DNA of 64,000 nucleotides from Agrostemma githago (GCA_958450325.1 OY288242.1:25302474-25366473); one strand, 5' to 3'. Numbered from the stretch's first letter, positions 12,439 to 22,974 are shown. The notes: generated by a model from the sequence alone, not told the origin. Numbers and translations are program-made.

Positions 12439-12835
12439 TGTAGACACCCGCATTTTGCCTGCTAGTGTCTATAGCAGTTCCCGACAAACACCCGATGATG
12501 ATCGGACGCAAACGTGACTTAGTATACTCAGATTTGGGCCCGGAATCAATAATATCTGACATGGACTTTTAGCGGAGTGATAATCTCACAAAACAGACAT
12601 CAAATTCAGGCCCAGTGGGTCGTTCCGAGCAAAATAAGACTAATTTGGGCCAAAACCGACACCAAAAATAAATCCCGTCTTTTGGCGACCGGGTCAAAAC
12701 CCGGTCAAAGACGAACCCGTCACAAAACCAGCCCAGGTACATCTTCTAGAAGATGGCGCCCAACCACATTTTCAAAAAAGATCACACAATCAAACCAAGT
12801 CAACCTTTCCTCTTTTATCTCGGATCACCTGATCC

Positions 12836-12942
12836 ACTCGGTCGAGTGGATTGACCCACTCGGTCGAGTGGAGCGTCAAAAATCGGATCAGGCCCATTTT
12901 CTAGGGCACTCGACCGAGTGCACTAGGGCCACTCGATCGAGT
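12836..12942 (+). repeat. Palindrome block 1 (two pairs) upstream of the LTR TATA box
   Basis: Four 12-mers of form ACTCG-NN-CGAGT start at 12836, 12858, 12908 and 12931. Spacing within pairs is 22 and 23 bp; spacing between pairs is 72 bp. The block ends 24 bp before the TATA box. Confidence 0.9.
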
Positions 12943-12965
12943 GACCCTAGGTCGTGGGGTAAAGT

Positions 12966-12974
12966 CTATAAATA
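12966..12974 (+). promoter_or_regulatory. TATA box of 5' LTR
   Basis: CTATAAATA, the likely Pol II promoter for the genomic RNA. The same box lies at 26695-26703 in the 3' LTR. Confidence 0.7.
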
Positions 12975-13862
12975 CCCCTTCAAACCCATTGCATTTTCAG
13001 ATTTGACTAATGCAAAATTACCCTAAGCTTCTACTCTAACCTATCTATACTCTCTACACTACAAGCCTTAGCAACCCTAAGCCCTATACACAAAAAAACC
13101 GAGTCCCTTGTCCCTCGATAAACCGACAACACACTCACACACCATAACTTACATACATCCTCGATACTCTATAGTCCCGTCACTATTTGCGAGCCCATTT
13201 CCGAGGTCCCTACTAAGCATGTATGTTGAGGGTGTCCTAAACCCCATCTCGATCTTTATTGCTTTTATTTACATTTTTGTATCGTTAATATTATACTTAT
13301 ACTAGTATTGCAATCCTAACACTAACTCTAACATCCTAACTTTTACATTTTCGCATACTAACTTTTCTATTTCGCGTTACTAACATTACTCATACCGCGT
13401 ATATATATAGTAGTATAAAAATTTCGGTTTCGGATACGTTTGACTATAATTGTCGCCTAAAGTCCGTCTAATCCTTTTACGAGCAGCGACGGAGGTGGAG
13501 CCCTTTCGAGGAGCCCCGCCCCAATGTGCTCAAAGGCGTGACGTGATCGTGACTAATCATAGTTGAACGCATTCGATCCCATTTTAATTAGTGCGGAACC
13601 CATTGACACGAAAACCGACATCACATAACCCGAAAGGGTTAGTTTCGATGCCGTGACGTAGAGGGAAGCATTCTGTTACTAATTCAAATTTTCTAACACA
13701 AACATTTCATAAAATCCCGACAACGGTATTATAATCGTACATGTACACGATTATAGTACCGGAGGTTGAGTTAAATTCGAATCATGCGATATTTGTATTT
13801 AACTCGACCGACCGTCGTTTTCAACCCCAAAAACGAAACGAGCTAACACTCGTACAGGGACT

Positions 13863-13967
13863 ACTCGACCGAGTGCATAGGCCACTCGATCGAGTAGTGT
13901 CCATAAAACTGGGCAGATTACTTTTCGAGGGCACACTCGACCGAGTCAGACCATGACTCGACCGAGT
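13863..13967 (+). repeat. Palindrome block 2
   Basis: ACTCG-NN-CGAGT copies start at 13863, 13884, 13935 and 13956: 21 bp within pairs and 72 bp between pairs. Confidence 0.9.
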
Positions 13968-14261
13968 GGGTCCTGTAACCCAGAAAACCGAGAGCTTAAA
14001 TGCAACATTTAAGCCTCGTCTTGTTTTTACGACTCTTAGTCGACACGTGTAAAGCCAATCACGTGAATCCATTTTCCAAAACCCACGTTTATCGTGGCAA
14101 CTCCTTTTCCAAAAATCCGATAACGGTATTACAATCATATGAGACATGATTATATTACCGGCAAACCGAATTAAATCTAAATTTGTCAATATTTTAATTT
14201 AATTCGGCCAACTCTCGATTTAAAACGCATAAGAACACGAGTCATAGCTCGTATAGGTGCT

Positions 14262-14367
14262 ACTCGGCCGAGTACACCTACCACTCGACCGAGTAACACC
14301 CCAAATTCTGGGCAGAACCTTTTTTTGAGGGCACACTCGACCGAGTCAGACCATGACTCGACCGAGT
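14262..14367 (+). repeat. Palindrome block 3
   Basis: ACTCG-NN-CGAGT copies start at 14262, 14283, 14335 and 14356: 21 bp within pairs and 73 bp between pairs. Confidence 0.9.
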
Positions 14368-15375
14368 GAGCCCTGTAACCCAGAACACCGAGGGCCTTGA
14401 CACACGTTTTCAAGCCTCGTCTTTTCATCGACATTAGTCATCACGTGTAAAGACTATCACGTGACTCTCCTATTTTCAAAACCATGCACATCACGACACG
14501 TAGAACGACTTTGACCACCTTTTGACGTGATAAGTCGGGACAAGACTACGGGATATGAGATCGGGCTAGCAATACGCCACAGTCTCATATTTCCGTCCTT
14601 CGTTTAGTACACGATATAATGTGTATTTAATCGGGGTTAGTCCATCTACACATTTCGCGGTCTAGCTTACATACGGGTCCGTCCCTATTATCGTATCGCG
14701 TTGTTTTTATTACTTTTACGTAATGTTGTATTGTGAATTCCGGGTTGTATTTCCGCCCGTGTAACTTGTACGTTACCTTTTTTTATTTACTTCTCGAGCT
14801 TCGTTTATTTACTTGCTTTTACGCTTTATAAACGAACCTCGCATGCTAAATCACTTTGACCAAAAATAAGATGCATTAAATGATGTAGTTCACATACTAT
14901 TAATATGCTTAGCCCGAAAACGCTGTTTGCATATCATTTAATCGTTTTACTAACACGCACACACGAACACGAACGATGTCTTAGTAGAGGCCGCCATGTG
15001 CGGGCGGGGTTGGGTGTCCTTAGTGGGCTTCCCAACACGTACCCTCACCCCTTACTCAGAACCTTTGGTTTCCGGATGTCCGAAACCCTTGGCGCACGAG
15101 AGTCGTTCTATATACGAAAGCCGGTTTATACGGTATCGATATTGCAATGCAAAGGGACGAGCCCAATAAACTCTGAAGTCGAAGTGGGCTTACTTTGTGT
15201 GTAGCCCATGACGACATAGAGTGGGCACGTATGGTTCCGAATAACCACAAAATTCGGTGGCGACTCCATTTTGACTTAAATTTCGAACCCGAGAACAATC
15301 TCACCACGAGATTCATTCGCCTACCCAAACCCGCGCGTGGCCGCGTCGGGGTGGACCTACGTCATGTCCACAATT

Positions 15376-15394
15376 TGGCGACTCCGCTGGGGAC
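15376..15394 (+). other. Primer binding site of element A
   Basis: TGGCGACTCCGCTGGGGAC lies three bases after the LTR. Element B has an almost identical site at 49003. Ogre-type elements are reported to use tRNA-Arg; that assignment is not proved here. Confidence 0.75.
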
Positions 15395-16556
15395 ACCTGA
15401 TGTACTACATGGCATCGGGGTTCCTAGGGTGAGACTCGAAGAGAAATCGTTCGAATATTAGTGTGTGCGCATTAGTTTAATGGTTCATGCATAACCCAAA
15501 TTTTGCCCGGGCCGGTTACTTGTGACCGACGTCCCACTATACCACGGTGCATTCCTACATGGGTGTGCTAAAGACTTCGATGGCGGAACTCACCGGGGTT
15601 TTACGGCAGGTCCTAGTTCCAAATCGGCTAGGAAGTCCGTCCCGTTTCGTGAGAATGCGATCGTTGTTGGTATAGACCCTATTGTGACCGACCGAGACTT
15701 AGCGTAAAGCATACATAAGCGTCGTTATAATGCTTGTTTGACTACATGCTACTTGGTTTCCGTGTCATTTTTTTTCAAAAAACCGTCATTTCAAAAATGC
15801 ATCTTTCCAAAAACACCCAAATTTTGAAAAACCCGAAATGCTGTCCGTTTCGGGACCCGTCTTTTCAAAATATCCAATTTTCAAAACTCGGAATGCCGCC
15901 GAAATTTAGGATCAACTGATTTGACTCAAAATATCCTTTTCTCTAGTCGGCATGCTGCCCATTTTAATTCGTGAATTTCCAACACCATCTCGATTTTCTG
16001 AATTTTCAAAATTCTAATCTTGGTTTTCGGAATTCCGTTTTTTTTCAAAACTCTCGGAAATTCATCCGCTCATTCAACATTCAAATTTCAAACATCCAAC
16101 CATCCTAGTAAACCTTCCTTATTATAGGACCTACCGTCTAGCCGTGTGTCGGGTCTTTGCATAGTATGTCGAAGGTCTATAGCGTCGAAACTCCGCTGAT
16201 CCTATATCACGAGTTTCCCCCCTTTCCCGAGTCCGCCTTATCAGTCAAGGCACGACCGACCCGCGTAGGGCATACCCCTACAAAGGAAAGTCCGTCCATA
16301 CACTCGAGTCAAAAGTCTGGGGAAAAATCTCACGTGGACCTTCCTTCGAACGGGATTAGGCCCACAAAGCCAAAATCCTAAGGAAGTTGTACCACCCATC
16401 GAGTCACCCGTCTAGATGTCTTTCTCGGGTCTTTAGTCTTCTTTCCTAGTGTTGCTCGGGATGTACTTTTCCTTTCCTTTTCCGAGATCTGGGTTCAGTT
16501 TCTGATTACGCGGTGTTCTTACAGACAGGCCACCGGCAACCAGACACGCTCGAAGG
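15395..16556 (+). other. Leader between primer site and gag of element A
   Basis: 1.16 kb of untranslated leader. Two parts are strongly conserved with the leader of element B although the LTR bodies differ: a segment soon after the primer site (about 15500-15720, matching 49130-49350) and one before gag (about 16130-16540, matching 49680-50070). Conservation without a shared open frame suggests an RNA signal, for example packaging or dimerisation. The middle has repeated T/C-rich stretches. Confidence 0.65.
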
Positions 16557-17474
16557 ATGGCTACTTTGAACAGTCTACAAACCGCTTTGGACGCCATGGT
16601 CGCAAAGCAGACCGACATCGAAGCCCAACTAACCGAGATGAGGGCTGGCCAAGTGGCCATTGTTGCTCGCCTAGCTACGGTGGAGCAAGGGACTCCTAAT
16701 GTCGAGACTACTGGGCCCATAACTGAACTGGTCAGCGCAGTGCGCCGGCTAGAAGAACAAGTCCATTTGACTGGGAGTAACAATATCCACCGGGAGAACA
16801 GCCGAGAGTACTCCACGGTGAGTGACAAGCTGCCCGCAAACCTGAACCTCACAGGTTTGCCCATGTTCGAGGGAGCTGAGGACCCGTTACTACATGTGCG
16901 GGCCTTCAAGGAATTCATGGCCATCAAGGGAGTGGATTCATCCATGTTCAAGAACCTCTTCGCTGCGTCCCTTGAGAAGCACCCACGGGCCTGGTACTAT
17001 AGGCTAGACCCGAAAAAATACCCTACGTGGGATGATGTGGCTACCGAGTTCACTCGGAACTATGCTGACAACACCGAGATCCAAACCACAATGCGATCTC
17101 TGGAGGTTATGGCCCAAGAGCCGAAAGAAGGTTTTACTAAATACCTCCAACGCTGGAGGGTCGAGAGCGTGAAATTGGTCGATAAGCCCAATGAAAAGAC
17201 TCTAGTGGAGGCTTTTGTCAAGAACCTCCTCCCCTCCTACCGGGTTCACCTCCGGTACGCAGTCATACCCAATTTCACCACCCTTACTGAAATGGGTATG
17301 AGGATCGAAGACGACCTGAGACTAGAAAGCCTCACTAAGACTGCTAGCAAAGGATACCAAGGGGCCTCTTCCTCCACCACTAAGCCCCAGGCTGCAACCC
17401 GCAGCATTTTTGACACGGTCAATCTACTAGATGCCCCCGTCCAAGAAGAACACCCCACCTCGGGTCTTCACTGA
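16557..17474 (+). CDS. gag: Gag, N-terminal part (capsid), element A
   Basis: The 305-codon frame starts at ATG 16557. Residues 1-70 are predicted coiled coil with regular hydrophobic spacing. A Retrotrans_gag-type capsid domain follows at about residues 115-245, including the Trp-Tyr-Tyr and Tyr-Leu-Gln-Arg-Trp motifs. It assembles the virus-like particle. Element B has the same protein (50082 on) fused in frame to the zinc knuckle and pol. Here the frame is broken by one extra base in a run of five C at 17434-17438, so it ends at TGA 17472-17474 while the continuation is read in the other frame from 17431. Either a recent 1-bp insertion, an assembly error, or (less likely) programmed frameshifting explains this. 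Confidence 0.9.
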   Translation: MATLNSLQTALDAMVAKQTDIEAQLTEMRAGQVAIVARLATVEQGTPNVETTGPITELVSAVRRLEEQVHLTGSNNIHRENSREYSTVSDKLPANLNLTGLPMFEGAEDPLLHVRAFKEFMAIKGVDSSMFKNLFAASLEKHPRAWYYRLDPKKYPTWDDVATEFTRNYADNTEIQTTMRSLEVMAQEPKEGFTKYLQRWRVESVKLVDKPNEKTLVEAFVKNLLPSYRVHLRYAVIPNFTTLTEMGMRIEDDLRLESLTKTASKGYQGASSSTTKPQAATRSIFDTVNLLDAPVQEEHPTSGLH

Positions 17475-20400
17475 TATAGGTACTACCTATACTTATGCCT
17501 TACAAAGGCTATCCTCCAAAGGCCTAATCCAACCGATAGGCCCAACTCCTGAAGTTCCGGTCGAGCGACGCTCCAAGAACTACAATGCTCAGGCCTATTG
17601 CCAATACCACCGGGGCAATGGGCACGATACCAAGAAATGCTGGAAGCTGAAACACTTGATCCAGGACTTAATTGAAAGCGGAAAAATCCCGCTACCCGGA
17701 GATAAGCCCAGCAACAAGGAGAACCCTTTCAGCTCCCATGCCATCTTTGCCGGGGAGGTGATCGACTGCTCTCACCTTATCTCCCCCTACATTCCGCAAG
17801 TGAACGGAATCTGGTTCGACGACGAGGATGATATCTACCTCGCTAAAGGGGAGACCGTTCCCATCACCCCTGAACAGATTCGAGAAGTCAAAACTCGAGT
17901 CTTAGCCAGCAACAACCTTGGTCGTCCCTATTTAGCCACAAGCACTAGGGACACCTCTATCCCGACAACCATCACCAATCCACTCGGGATGGAAGTCGCC
18001 CCTGAAGAGCCGACCGCCGAAACAGCCGTCGTGAAGCAATTGAAGAGAACCCGAGTTGACCTCACTATATGGCAACTCCTTGTTAGCTCTCAAGAACATC
18101 GAGAAGCACTAACAAAGGCTCTCGATCAAGTCAAGATCGACTCTTTGGCTACCCCCGCTGAAATGGTAGCCACGGTCCTACCCCACCTAAAGGGTAAGGC
18201 CAAAGTAGGAGGCCCAATGATCACATTTTCCGAAGCCGATCTACCGCCATTCGGGACCTCCCACAACCTGGCCCTTTACATCACGGTGATTTGCCGGGGG
18301 AAATACCTCCCGATGACCCTAGTTGATGACGGGTCAGCCGTGAACGTCCTTCCTCTAAGGACCGCCAAAGCCCTCGGCATTACCGAGGCTGACTATATCC
18401 CGACTGCTCAAACCATCCAAGCCTTTGATGGGAGCCCAAAGTCGGTAGCTGGGGCCATAAAACTGACCATCATCACGGGCCCAGTAGAAAAGGAGCTTGA
18501 ATTCCAGGTGATTGATGTCACCTCCTCATTCAACCTACTCCTAGGAAGGCCGTGGATTCACGCGGTAAAAGCTGTGTCCTCCACCCTCCACCGCAAGATC
18601 AAGATGCCTCTGCTCGACGGTATTATTACTCTAGAGGCGACCCCGATGACCGTGGCTAGCTGTAACGCCACGGGCCGCACGGACCTCTGGGGGTTCGACT
18701 TTGTGGGGATGATCGAGGAAGAGTACCTTTTTAGGCCTTACTTCACCACGAGCATTGACACGATGCTCCAGAACTTAGGGTACCTTCCGGGGGCTACCTC
18801 TCGACCCGACCTTCCAGCTGGGAAGATCATCGAGGTCCTTAAGGACGAAGACTCTCACTTCGGCCTTGGCTATGCCCTCACTCCGGACAACGTTGTCCGA
18901 GCAGGAATTGAAAAGGCCTGCAACATCCTGAAGGGTACCTACTTGAGCCCTTATAGCCCACGGTTGTCTGACTACTTTGTCACACCCGTATTCGGGGCTG
19001 TCCAGGTTGGACTATACCAACCCAACGCTACGCACCTCGGGACCCACTTGGCCCGAGATTGCAACTACATCCCAGATGAGGTGTTCGCCCTCACCCAGTC
19101 CGACGGAGCGGACGATGCCGAGCCCGCGCTGGGGCTACTCTTTGGGGAAGACACCGTAGCCCCGACTCCAAAGGAAGACCTGGTCAACCTGATTCTCCGC
19201 AGCAACAGGTTTGACCCGACCAAGCTGATCTCGGATATTGGTTCCGAGACGGGAAAAAGGGCCTGGAGGAAGACTGTCAAGTGGACTGACAGTCAAGGAA
19301 GGATCTACAAGCTGGTCGCCGGAGAGGGAGACATGCCTGAGTCTGAGTCCGAGTCTGAGTCGGAGTCTGAGTCAGAGTCTGAGGTCGAGTCTAGAGAAGT
19401 CGGTGCTAGAGTCACTCCTGTAACCCCCCTCCCTTCTATCATTCCTGCTGCTAGCACTTCGGGGTCTGTCCCGAGTGCTTTACCGATTCCGCCACTGACC
19501 AATGATCAGATGGCTGCTCTCTTTGAGCTGTTTTCTAAATTTTCAATCAATAATAACAACCGTTCTGCTTACGACTTGTCTCTTTTAAATCCTGCTTTCA
19601 AAAATGATTTATGCTATGACATTGAGAAATCCGACGAACAGGTACCCTTACCTCCACATCTGATCGAGCAACTCGAGCAAAGGGAGTCCCGGAATCCGTT
19701 AATTGAAGAGACCGAGTCCGTAAACGTGGGAACAACCTTAGAGCCTCAGATACTTAAGATAGGGTTATCCTTAGATCCCGAGGAGAAACAACAGTTCATA
19801 AACCTCCTCCAAGAGTTCAAAGATGTCTTCGCGTGGTCCTACAAGGACATGCCGGGGATAGACCGGGAAATAGCCGAGCACCACATACATATCAAAGACG
19901 GGTGCAAACCGGTCAAACAGAAGCTTCGTCGAATGAGGCCCGAGTGGTCTCTCAAAGTAAAGGAAGAAGTCGACAAACAATTCAAAGCCGGCTTCATACA
20001 AGTGTCCGAGTATCCGGACTGGGTGGCAAACATCGTGCCGGTTCCTAAAAAGGACGGTAAGGTGCGGGTATGCGTAGATTTTCGGGATCTTAACAAAGCA
20101 AGCCCGAAGGATGATTTTCCGTTACCACACATCGACATACTAGTGGACAACACGGCCGATCATGCCCTTCTGTCATTCATGGACGGGTATGCCGGGTATA
20201 ATCAAATCAAGATGGCGGAAGAAGACATGAGTAAGACTACCTTCACTACACCTTGGGGTACTTACTGCTACACCGTCATGCCATTTGGTCTCATTAACGC
20301 CGGGGCCACATACCAAAGGACCGCTACCACTTTACTACACGACATGATGCATAAAGAGGTAGAGGTCTATGTAGACGACATGATCGTCAAATCCAAAGAA

Positions 20401-22974
20401 CGGGACGGTCACATCACCGCCCTAAGGAAATTCTTCACCCGATTGCGCAAGTACAACATGAGGCTAAACCCTCAGAAATGCAGTTTTGGGGTAACGTCAG
20501 GCAAATTAATGGGTCATATCGTTAGCCAACGAGGTATCGAAGTCGACCCAGCTAAAATCAAAGCCATTACCGAGATGCGAGCTCCTAAAACCGAAAAAGA
20601 AATAAGGGGATTTCTCGGGAAAGTCCAGTACATTAGTCGATTCATTTCCAAGCTAACCATGGTATGTGAACCAATTTTCAAGAAACTGAAAATAGGGGAG
20701 CGGGTACTATGGGATGACAAATGCCAAGCTGCTTTCGACAAAATCAAGGAAATTCTGTCTGCTCCGCCAGTTTTGATGCCACCTCAACCCGGTTTGCCTC
20801 TGTCGTTATACCTAACAACGACCGAGACAGCCATGGGGGCTATGCTGGCTCAGACAGTTGACTCCGAAGAGCGAGCCATCTATTACATCAGTAAGAAGTT
20901 TTTAGAGTATGAGTGCAAATATACCATGCTCGAAAAGACGTGCTTGGCTCTAGTCTGGGCCACTAAGAAGCTCCGACATTATATGCTCAGCTATGAGGTC
21001 CATGTGCTATCCAAGATGGACCCGATCAAGTACCTCTTCGAAAAACCTATCCTTAACGGCCGGATGTCAAGATGGACTCTAATGTTGGCAGAGTTCGACC
21101 TAAAATTTGTACCTTTAAAAGCTATTAAGGGGCGAATAGTAGCAGAATTCCTCGCCGACAGCCCGGTAACCGAGGAAGGGCACACCGACACCTGGTCCTT
21201 CCCAGACGAAGATATTTTCCATACCGATGCCGAAACATGGGATTTATACTTCGACGGAGCATCTAATTTTCGAGGGTTCGGAGTCGGGATCCTCCTAATT
21301 TCACCAAGAGGGGAGCATACTCCCGTCTCCATCAAACTGGACTTTGACGTCACTAACAATGCAGCGGAATACGAAGCATGCATTCATGGGCTACAAGCCG
21401 CCGCCAACCTAGGGATCACAAATCTCCGGGTACATGGCGATTCATCCTTGGTCATTAACCAAGCACTTCAAAAATGGAAGACTCGGAATGCTAATCTCGT
21501 GGCCTACCAGGCACGAGTAAGGGATCTCGAGAAACAATTCCAAAAGGTAGAGTACATATACCTGCCTCGGGAAGAAAATCAGTTTGCAGATGCACTCTCG
21601 AAATTAGCATCTTTACTGAACATTCCTGACCATGTGACCAGTATGCCAATTTGCGTCGAAAGACGGTCCGAGCCGGCATACGTCTATGACATTGAAGACA
21701 TCGAGATAACCGATCCCGAACCATGGTACCGAGCCGTGTTAACATACCTGACCAACGGAGAGTATCCCCCCGGGACGGAAAGCCGAGCCAAGAAAGCCTT
21801 ACGGAGGCTAGCCACCCAGTTCATCCGTACTGATGACGGGCAATTGTACAAAAAGACGGCACAGGGGGCTCTTCTCCTTTGTGTTGACAAATATAAGGCC
21901 GAGAAAGTAATGGCCGAAGTACATGATGGCGAAAACGGTCCACACATGAATGCTCACATGCTGGTCCGAAAAATCATGAGGCTCGGGTATTACTGGAACA
22001 CCACGGAGGCCGACTGCCAGCTGTATGTCAAACATTGCCATAACTGTCAAATCTTTGGCAATGTGCAGCATATGCCGCCATCTCTGCTCTATACCATGAC
22101 GTCACCTTGGCCGTTCTCGACATGGGGTATCGACATAATCGGGAAAGTAAATCCCTCTGGTACGGGTGGACACTGCTTCATTTTGGTGGCTATCGACTAT
22201 TTCACCAAATGGGTCGAAGCTGAATCATATCGCATCCTCAATGCTAAGCATGTTGCCAAATTTATCCAGAACAAGATAATATGCCGGTATGGAATCCCGC
22301 ATGAATTTATCAGTGATCATGGAACCCATTTCCAAGCTGAGACCGCGGCCCCGCTGGCCAAATATAAAATTCAAAGGCACACATCCTCGCCCTACCGTCC
22401 CCAAACCAATGGAGCGGTAGAGGCAGCCAATAAAACGATTGTCACCATACTCAAAAAGATGGCTAATAATTATCGGGACTGGCCCGACAAAATACCTTTT
22501 GCCCTATGGGGGTACCGGACGTCAATTCGCACCGCAACCGGAGCGACACCATACTACCTAACCTATGGGATGGAGGCCGTCCAACCAGTGGAGCTAGAGG
22601 TACCATCCCTCAGAATCCTGCTAGAAAGTCAAGTACCCGAAGTTGACTGGGTTCGAGCACGGTACGATTCGTTGGTTCTACTAGACGAACGACGGTCCCG
22701 CGCTCTCAACAACATTCAAATGTACCAAAAACGGATCCAACGGGCCTTCAACAAGCGAGTAAGGCCCAGGAACATTAAAGAAGGGGATCTGGTCCTTAAG
22801 TCTGTTCGAGCTTTACTACCAGTGGACCCAAAGGGAAAATTCAAACCCAACTGGGCTGGGCCATATCTGGTGAAGAAAATCCTATCAGGGGGAGCAGTAA
22901 TGCTGACGGACCTGGACGGGAATGAGTTTGTCAACCCAACCAACCTGGACCAGCTGAAGCGCTACTACCCTTAG
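17431..22974 (+). CDS. pol: Gag knuckle-protease-RT-RNase H-aRNase H-integrase polyprotein, element A
   Basis: The 1847-codon frame has no internal stop. In order: zinc knuckle C57-x2-H60-x4-H65-x4-C70; retropepsin with Asp-Asp-Gly at 299-301; a Ser-Glu dipeptide run at about 636-655; RT at about 830-1005 with Tyr-Val-Asp-Asp at 980-983; an RNase H at about 1100-1225; a second, archaeal-type RNase H with D1275, E1313, D1337 and D1387; the integrase zinc region at about 1505-1545; and the integrase core with D1568, D1629 and E1664 (34 residues between the last two), then a C-terminal domain. It copies genomic RNA into DNA in the particle and inserts it in the nucleus. The double RNase H places it in the Tat clade. 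The first ATG (17431) may not be used, since the natural product is probably the fusion with the upstream gag frame. All catalytic residues are present, so only the C-run shift separates it from a complete Gag-Pol. Confidence 0.95.
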   Translation: MPPSKKNTPPRVFTDIGTTYTYALQRLSSKGLIQPIGPTPEVPVERRSKNYNAQAYCQYHRGNGHDTKKCWKLKHLIQDLIESGKIPLPGDKPSNKENPFSSHAIFAGEVIDCSHLISPYIPQVNGIWFDDEDDIYLAKGETVPITPEQIREVKTRVLASNNLGRPYLATSTRDTSIPTTITNPLGMEVAPEEPTAETAVVKQLKRTRVDLTIWQLLVSSQEHREALTKALDQVKIDSLATPAEMVATVLPHLKGKAKVGGPMITFSEADLPPFGTSHNLALYITVICRGKYLPMTLVDDGSAVNVLPLRTAKALGITEADYIPTAQTIQAFDGSPKSVAGAIKLTIITGPVEKELEFQVIDVTSSFNLLLGRPWIHAVKAVSSTLHRKIKMPLLDGIITLEATPMTVASCNATGRTDLWGFDFVGMIEEEYLFRPYFTTSIDTMLQNLGYLPGATSRPDLPAGKIIEVLKDEDSHFGLGYALTPDNVVRAGIEKACNILKGTYLSPYSPRLSDYFVTPVFGAVQVGLYQPNATHLGTHLARDCNYIPDEVFALTQSDGADDAEPALGLLFGEDTVAPTPKEDLVNLILRSNRFDPTKLISDIGSETGKRAWRKTVKWTDSQGRIYKLVAGEGDMPESESESESESESESEVESREVGARVTPVTPLPSIIPAASTSGSVPSALPIPPLTNDQMAALFELFSKFSINNNNRSAYDLSLLNPAFKNDLCYDIEKSDEQVPLPPHLIEQLEQRESRNPLIEETESVNVGTTLEPQILKIGLSLDPEEKQQFINLLQEFKDVFAWSYKDMPGIDREIAEHHIHIKDGCKPVKQKLRRMRPEWSLKVKEEVDKQFKAGFIQVSEYPDWVANIVPVPKKDGKVRVCVDFRDLNKASPKDDFPLPHIDILVDNTADHALLSFMDGYAGYNQIKMAEEDMSKTTFTTPWGTYCYTVMPFGLINAGATYQRTATTLLHDMMHKEVEVYVDDMIVKSKERDGHITALRKFFTRLRKYNMRLNPQKCSFGVTSGKLMGHIVSQRGIEVDPAKIKAITEMRAPKTEKEIRGFLGKVQYISRFISKLTMVCEPIFKKLKIGERVLWDDKCQAAFDKIKEILSAPPVLMPPQPGLPLSLYLTTTETAMGAMLAQTVDSEERAIYYISKKFLEYECKYTMLEKTCLALVWATKKLRHYMLSYEVHVLSKMDPIKYLFEKPILNGRMSRWTLMLAEFDLKFVPLKAIKGRIVAEFLADSPVTEEGHTDTWSFPDEDIFHTDAETWDLYFDGASNFRGFGVGILLISPRGEHTPVSIKLDFDVTNNAAEYEACIHGLQAAANLGITNLRVHGDSSLVINQALQKWKTRNANLVAYQARVRDLEKQFQKVEYIYLPREENQFADALSKLASLLNIPDHVTSMPICVERRSEPAYVYDIEDIEITDPEPWYRAVLTYLTNGEYPPGTESRAKKALRRLATQFIRTDDGQLYKKTAQGALLLCVDKYKAEKVMAEVHDGENGPHMNAHMLVRKIMRLGYYWNTTEADCQLYVKHCHNCQIFGNVQHMPPSLLYTMTSPWPFSTWGIDIIGKVNPSGTGGHCFILVAIDYFTKWVEAESYRILNAKHVAKFIQNKIICRYGIPHEFISDHGTHFQAETAAPLAKYKIQRHTSSPYRPQTNGAVEAANKTIVTILKKMANNYRDWPDKIPFALWGYRTSIRTATGATPYYLTYGMEAVQPVELEVPSLRILLESQVPEVDWVRARYDSLVLLDERRSRALNNIQMYQKRIQRAFNKRVRPRNIKEGDLVLKSVRALLPVDPKGKFKPNWAGPYLVKKILSGGAVMLTDLDGNEFVNPTNLDQLKRYYP

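Larger units (their letters stand above)
13700..14497 (+). repeat. Diverged ~399-bp tandem duplication in the LTR
   Basis: Two units share, in order, a hairpin beginning CGGTATTA (13724-13761 in unit 1), a palindrome block (13863-13967 and 14262-14367, offset 399), an AACCCAGAA.ACCGAG motif and a CACGTGTAAAG...ATCACGTGA motif. The duplication lies downstream of the TATA box. Confidence 0.75.
12439..15372 (+). repeat. 5' LTR of element A
   Basis: It begins TGTAGACACC and ends GTCCACA. It contains a TATA box (12966), three blocks of paired palindromes, a ~399-bp tandem duplication (about 13700-14497) and a 3' ~450 bp (14900-15372) that is well conserved with the LTR of element B and is probably R-U5. 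Short open frames inside it are repeated in the 3' LTR but show no protein features. Confidence 0.95.

Noticed and set aside
12577..13026. A 149-codon open frame in the 5' LTR, repeated identically at 26306-26755
   Set aside because: It is duplicated only because LTRs are duplicated. It spans the palindrome block and TATA box, lacks a standard start and shows no domain.
16433..16951. Minus-strand 172-codon frame opposite gag
   Set aside because: It is a mirror of the gag codon pattern, with no TATA box, intron or domain and no counterpart of equal length in element B.
17431..17474. Gag/pol overlap as a programmed frameshift site
   Set aside because: Element B encodes the same junction in one frame with one fewer base, so a simple insertion or assembly error is more likely. 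It is kept as a finding only for checking.
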